From: an uncultured Clostridia bacterium
GTDB taxonomy: Bacteria; Bacillota; Clostridia; Christensenellales; UBA1242
Direction: 5' to 3'
Assembly (NCBI GenBank): GCA_947624415.1
Contig: CANQKH010000001.1
Span: 1 to 33,603, forward strand
Length of the DNA: 33,603 nucleotides
The position numbers and the translations under genes are program-made. Every line of letters starts with the position of its first letter. Position 1 is the first letter of the stretch. The notes below the pieces were generated by a model. It had not been told where the DNA came from. It saw only the letters and a program-made list of their open reading frames with translations, and made no database searches. Positions 31,240 through 33,603 of this stretch are shown piece by piece.

Positions 31240-32280
31240 TTAAACCTGATGTGAATTATCCACCCGTCTAAAACATTTTTGTTTCCTTTTAAGTTTAAGA
31301 TGCTTAATATTTTCATGCCTTGAATATAATACATCATTTTTAAGAATAATATTGCTGTGTTTAACTTTATTTTTAAATATTGATGCTTCTTTCATGAAGT
31401 CGCCTTCGCCTATAGTTTCAGAGACGGGTGCTGAGAAAATAAAACAATCCTTATCAATGGCAGAGACGATTTTTTTCATTTCGCTTGATTGTTCGTTTGG
31501 TAAAAGACAGAGAAGAACGGACTTTTCCTTTTTTGAAAACATACCCTCAGCATTTAATTTTGTAATTCCTCTGTGATATCTTTTTAGGAGGGCATCGGCA
31601 ATTTTTTCGTCATTGTCGCAAATAATGTAGTGAGCGACAACTCGCTTTGACCCATCAAGGACGAGATTTGTCGCCATAGAATTTAAAATTGCAACAATAA
31701 GGGCATAAAATCCAGTTTGTAGACCTGCTGTAATTATACTTAATGTTAAAACAATGACATTGATGATTAAAATGCAATGACCAGTTTTAATTTTTGGGAA
31801 ATATCTGTTTATAATAAGTCCAACAATGTCTGAGCCTCCAGTTGTTCCCCCAAATTTCATCGCAACTCCCACAGTTAGGCCACCCAGCAATGCTCCCACA
31901 ATGGCATACAGCAGGCGGTCATCGTGGGCATTTGCTATTGGAGGTATTGTTCCAAATTGCATACCAATAGTGTAAAAGGCGATTCCAAAGGCGGAGAGCA
32001 ATAAGAATTTCCATCCAAACAGTTTAAATGCAAATAGGAAAAGTATAACATTAATTATAAGATAAATAACTGCCGTTGGGATGTTTACTCCCACCTTTAA
32101 AAGGCCGGAGCGAATAATCATAGACAAACCGGAAAGCCCGGTGGGGATAATGCCTACGGGTTCAAAAAAGTTTTTGAAGGCCATACCTCCAAGTAGGGCT
32201 GCCAAACTTACCATACCTATTTGAATTAAAAATTTTCCAGTCTTTTGTTCAAGACGATTTTCTGCATTTTTTAATAACAT
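31240..32280 (-). CDS. YitT-family membrane protein with C-terminal DUF2179 domain
   Basis: The preferred start is ATG 32280 (MLLKNAENRL); a longer frame to 32325 begins in promoter-like sequence. The 346-residue protein has about six membrane helices in the first 210 residues, with NFFEPVGIIPTGLSGLSMII and MKFGGTTGGSDIVGLIINRY, both typical of YitT proteins. A cytoplasmic alpha/beta domain (RVVAHYIICDNDEKIADALL, then RGITKLNAEGMFSKKEKSVL) corresponds to DUF2179. Transport substrate is unknown for the family. The C-terminus is extended by about 35 basic residues. The start lies six bases from a TATATT, so the mRNA may be leaderless. Confidence 0.9.
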   Translation of the reverse strand: MLLKNAENRLEQKTGKFLIQIGMVSLAALLGGMAFKNFFEPVGIIPTGLSGLSMIIRSGLLKVGVNIPTAVIYLIINVILFLFAFKLFGWKFLLLSAFGIAFYTIGMQFGTIPPIANAHDDRLLYAIVGALLGGLTVGVAMKFGGTTGGSDIVGLIINRYFPKIKTGHCILIINVIVLTLSIITAGLQTGFYALIVAILNSMATNLVLDGSKRVVAHYIICDNDEKIADALLKRYHRGITKLNAEGMFSKKEKSVLLCLLPNEQSSEMKKIVSAIDKDCFIFSAPVSETIGEGDFMKEASIFKNKVKHSNIILKNDVLYSRHENIKHLKLKRKQKCFRRVDNSHQV

Positions 32281-32286
32281 GATATT

Positions 32287-32315
32287 AATATACCACAAAT
32301 GATAAAAAAATGAAA
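32287..32315 (-). promoter_or_regulatory. Possible promoter of the YitT-type gene, leaderless
   Basis: On the minus strand TTTCAT (32315-32310), 17 bases, TATATT (32292-32287). Transcription would start at or next to the ATG at 32280. The -35 is weak. Confidence 0.45.
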
Positions 32316-32413
32316 GAGAAAACAAAAAATTATTTGTAAAATTGCATAGTTGTTAGAAATTTAAAGGTTTTTGTTTGAAAAAGGCGAATTTTAAGTTAAA
32401 AAATTGCAAATGC

Positions 32414-32449
32414 TTGACTTTTTTAAACTTTTGATTAATATTATATAAT
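32414..32449 (+). promoter_or_regulatory. Promoter directly abutting the lipid-kinase start codon
   Basis: TTGACT at 32414-32419 with TAATAT at 32436-32441 (16-base spacer), or TATAAT at 32444-32449 (24-base spacer). TATAAT touches the ATG at 32450. With the first option transcription starts within a few bases of the ATG. No ribosome site exists. Confidence 0.55.
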
Positions 32450-33379
32450 ATGGAAAGATGTCTGTTTTGTTATAATCCTATATCTGGAAAGGGGAAAATA
32501 AAAAAGAAAGAAAGTTATATTGTTGAACAATTGAAAAGCAAGTTTGATGTTGAAGTGCTGAAATCTCAATATGCCGGCAATATTGGTGATGAAATAAGAA
32601 AGAGGGGCGAAGAGTTTGACGTTGTCATTGGTGCTGGTGGCGATGGAACAATAAATGAGATTGTAAACGCTGTTATGAGTTTGCAAAAGAAACCAAATTT
32701 GGCATTTATACCGGCAGGAACTGTCAACGATGTTGCTCACAGCCTTTATATTCCAACAAACATTAAAAAAGCGGTCGCCAATATCTTGCAAGGGAAAACG
32801 TTTGCACATGACATAATGAAAATAAATGAAAGATATGGAATTTATGTGTGTTGCGAAGGCTTGTTTACAGAATCAAGTTATGCGACCGGACAGGGAATAA
32901 AAAAGAGAATGGGTAAAATTGCCTATGTTTTTCATGGTGCAAAAAAAATATTTTCAACAGACGCACTTCATTTGAAGGTTGTTTATGAGGGTGGTGAAAT
33001 TGAGGGTAAGTTTGCTATAATTTTAGTAAACAATTCAAGATACACTGCAGGAATGAAAATAAATAAAAGGGCAAATTTAAATGATGGACTTTTTGATGTT
33101 ATGCTTGTAGAAAGTAAGAAAGATAGGGTCAATTTTGGCTCGGTAATAAAGGTTGGACTTGTCTTTTTGAGGGGTATAGAACACAACATACATAAAAAGG
33201 GTGTTTATCACTTCCAAACATCAAGTTTTAAAGTTGAAAATAAGGACAATTCGATAATTAATCTTGACGGGGAGAAAATAGATAGCGGAAATTTTGATTG
33301 CCAAATGATAAAGGAAGCGATAAACATAATTGTTCCTAAGCCAGAAAAACTTGTTAAAAAAATATCAAAAATTGATTAA
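32450..33379 (+). CDS. Diacylglycerol-kinase-like lipid kinase (DgkB/YegS family)
   Basis: The 309-residue protein has the family landmarks: N-terminal strand FCYNPISGKGK, nucleotide-binding GGDGT at 63-67 in VIGAGGDGTINEIVNAVM, PAGTVNDVA at 88-96 (family GTxND/GTANDFA) and the C-terminal NLDGE motif (IINLDGEKID). It transfers phosphate from ATP to a lipid such as diacylglycerol, at the inner face of the membrane. The start is supported because the first strand begins at residue 3, although there is no Shine-Dalgarno. It is followed by a terminator. Could also be a sphingosine/multi-substrate kinase homologue. Confidence 0.92.
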   Translation: MERCLFCYNPISGKGKIKKKESYIVEQLKSKFDVEVLKSQYAGNIGDEIRKRGEEFDVVIGAGGDGTINEIVNAVMSLQKKPNLAFIPAGTVNDVAHSLYIPTNIKKAVANILQGKTFAHDIMKINERYGIYVCCEGLFTESSYATGQGIKKRMGKIAYVFHGAKKIFSTDALHLKVVYEGGEIEGKFAIILVNNSRYTAGMKINKRANLNDGLFDVMLVESKKDRVNFGSVIKVGLVFLRGIEHNIHKKGVYHFQTSSFKVENKDNSIINLDGEKIDSGNFDCQMIKEAINIIVPKPEKLVKKISKID

Positions 33380-33393
33380 GATTTAATAAAAAT

Positions 33394-33428
33394 AGAACAT
33401 ATTTTTAGTCAATATGTTCTTTTTTTTG
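33394..33428 (+). terminator. Rho-independent terminator after the lipid kinase
   Basis: AGAACATATT and AATATGTTCT make a 10-bp stem over a 7-base loop, followed by eight T. Confidence 0.92.
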
Positions 33429-33530
33429 TAAAACAATTTTTAAAGACCAAATAGACAGCAAATTTTTCCAACATTTTTGTCAAAAGTTTCGACACTTTTA
33501 CTCACATTGGTCAAATTATTTTTAAAATTG

Positions 33531-33558
33531 TTGAAAATTTTGTTTATTGTGTTATAAT
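33531..33558 (+). promoter_or_regulatory. Promoter for the gene at the right edge
   Basis: TTGAAA at 33531-33536, 16-base spacer, TATAAT at 33553-33558 with a TGT extension. It is 15 bases before the ATG at 33574. Confidence 0.8.
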
Positions 33559-33573
33559 AGAAGTGGAGGAAAA

Positions 33574-33603
33574 ATGAAAAAATTATTTAATTCTATATTT
33601 GTA
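33574..33603 (+). CDS. Start of a gene running off the right edge (10 codons)
   Basis: GTGGAGGAAAA precedes ATG, and the first ten residues (MKKLFNSIFV) look like the beginning of a signal peptide. The promoter at 33531-33558 supports it. The product cannot be named. Confidence 0.7.
   Translation, partial: MKKLFNSIFV

Noticed and set aside
1-33603. CRISPR arrays, tRNA or rRNA genes
   Set aside because: I saw no regularly spaced direct repeats of CRISPR type, no cloverleaf-like sequences and no rRNA-like stretches.

Overview
The window is low-GC DNA that uses TGA as a stop, has strong Shine-Dalgarno sites (GGAGG-type) and mostly short intergenic gaps. It carries Gram-positive style genes: YitT, an Rrf2/NifS/NifU set, InlB-type surface repeats and a lipoprotein. 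This suggests an uncultivated, probably gut-associated, member of the Bacillota (Clostridia-like). The taxon cannot be fixed from sequence alone.

Left accessory region (1-16441). A five-gene minus-strand block (386-3141) reads XRE-type repressor, ECF sigma factor, one-pass membrane protein in the anti-sigma position, secreted papain-like cysteine peptidase and a small sigma-region-4-like regulator. Across a divergent intergenic region with a 24-bp perfect palindrome, a plus-strand block starts with a paralogue of that small regulator. It continues with a membrane/coiled-coil protein, a phage tail-fibre-like protein, a glycine-rich fibre-like protein, a tail-fibre accessory-like protein and a 2002-residue Rhs/YD-repeat protein with a C-terminal toxin-like tip and a probable immunity gene. 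Behind it lies an array of toxin-tip and immunity remnants: a tip fragment with a frameshifted immunity gene, an orphan Rhs core plus membrane-type tip with intact immunity gene, and a decayed second copy of that tip with a second intact immunity paralogue. About 205 bp of the Rhs core is duplicated almost perfectly between the working gene and the orphan cassette. No tail tube, sheath, capsid, terminase, integrase or T6SS genes are visible. Related promoter/leader-like repeats lie at both ends of this region.

Middle region (16442-24503). A gene-poor stretch with an 11-G homopolymer precedes a 1033-residue secreted protein with InlB-type and GLUG repeats. Then come a beta-helix-like lipoprotein (minus strand), an S41-type peptidase homologue with a coupled gene of unknown function, and a membrane-anchored InlB-type protein.

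Right housekeeping region (24504-33603). PAP2-type phosphatase (minus), flavoprotein reductase, a DUF4116-type repeat protein with a coupled unknown gene, RadC, a phosphoribosyltransferase, IscR/Rrf2 regulator, NifS/IscS cysteine desulfurase, NifU/IscU scaffold, YitT-type membrane protein (minus), a diacylglycerol-kinase-like lipid kinase and the first codons of another gene. Several of these genes appear to have start codons at or next to the predicted transcription start, that is, leaderless mRNAs.

In the accessory region the most economical reading is a small regulated locus that makes fibre-like proteins and a polymorphic Rhs toxin, with stored alternative tips and immunities. How the toxin leaves the cell is not visible in the window.
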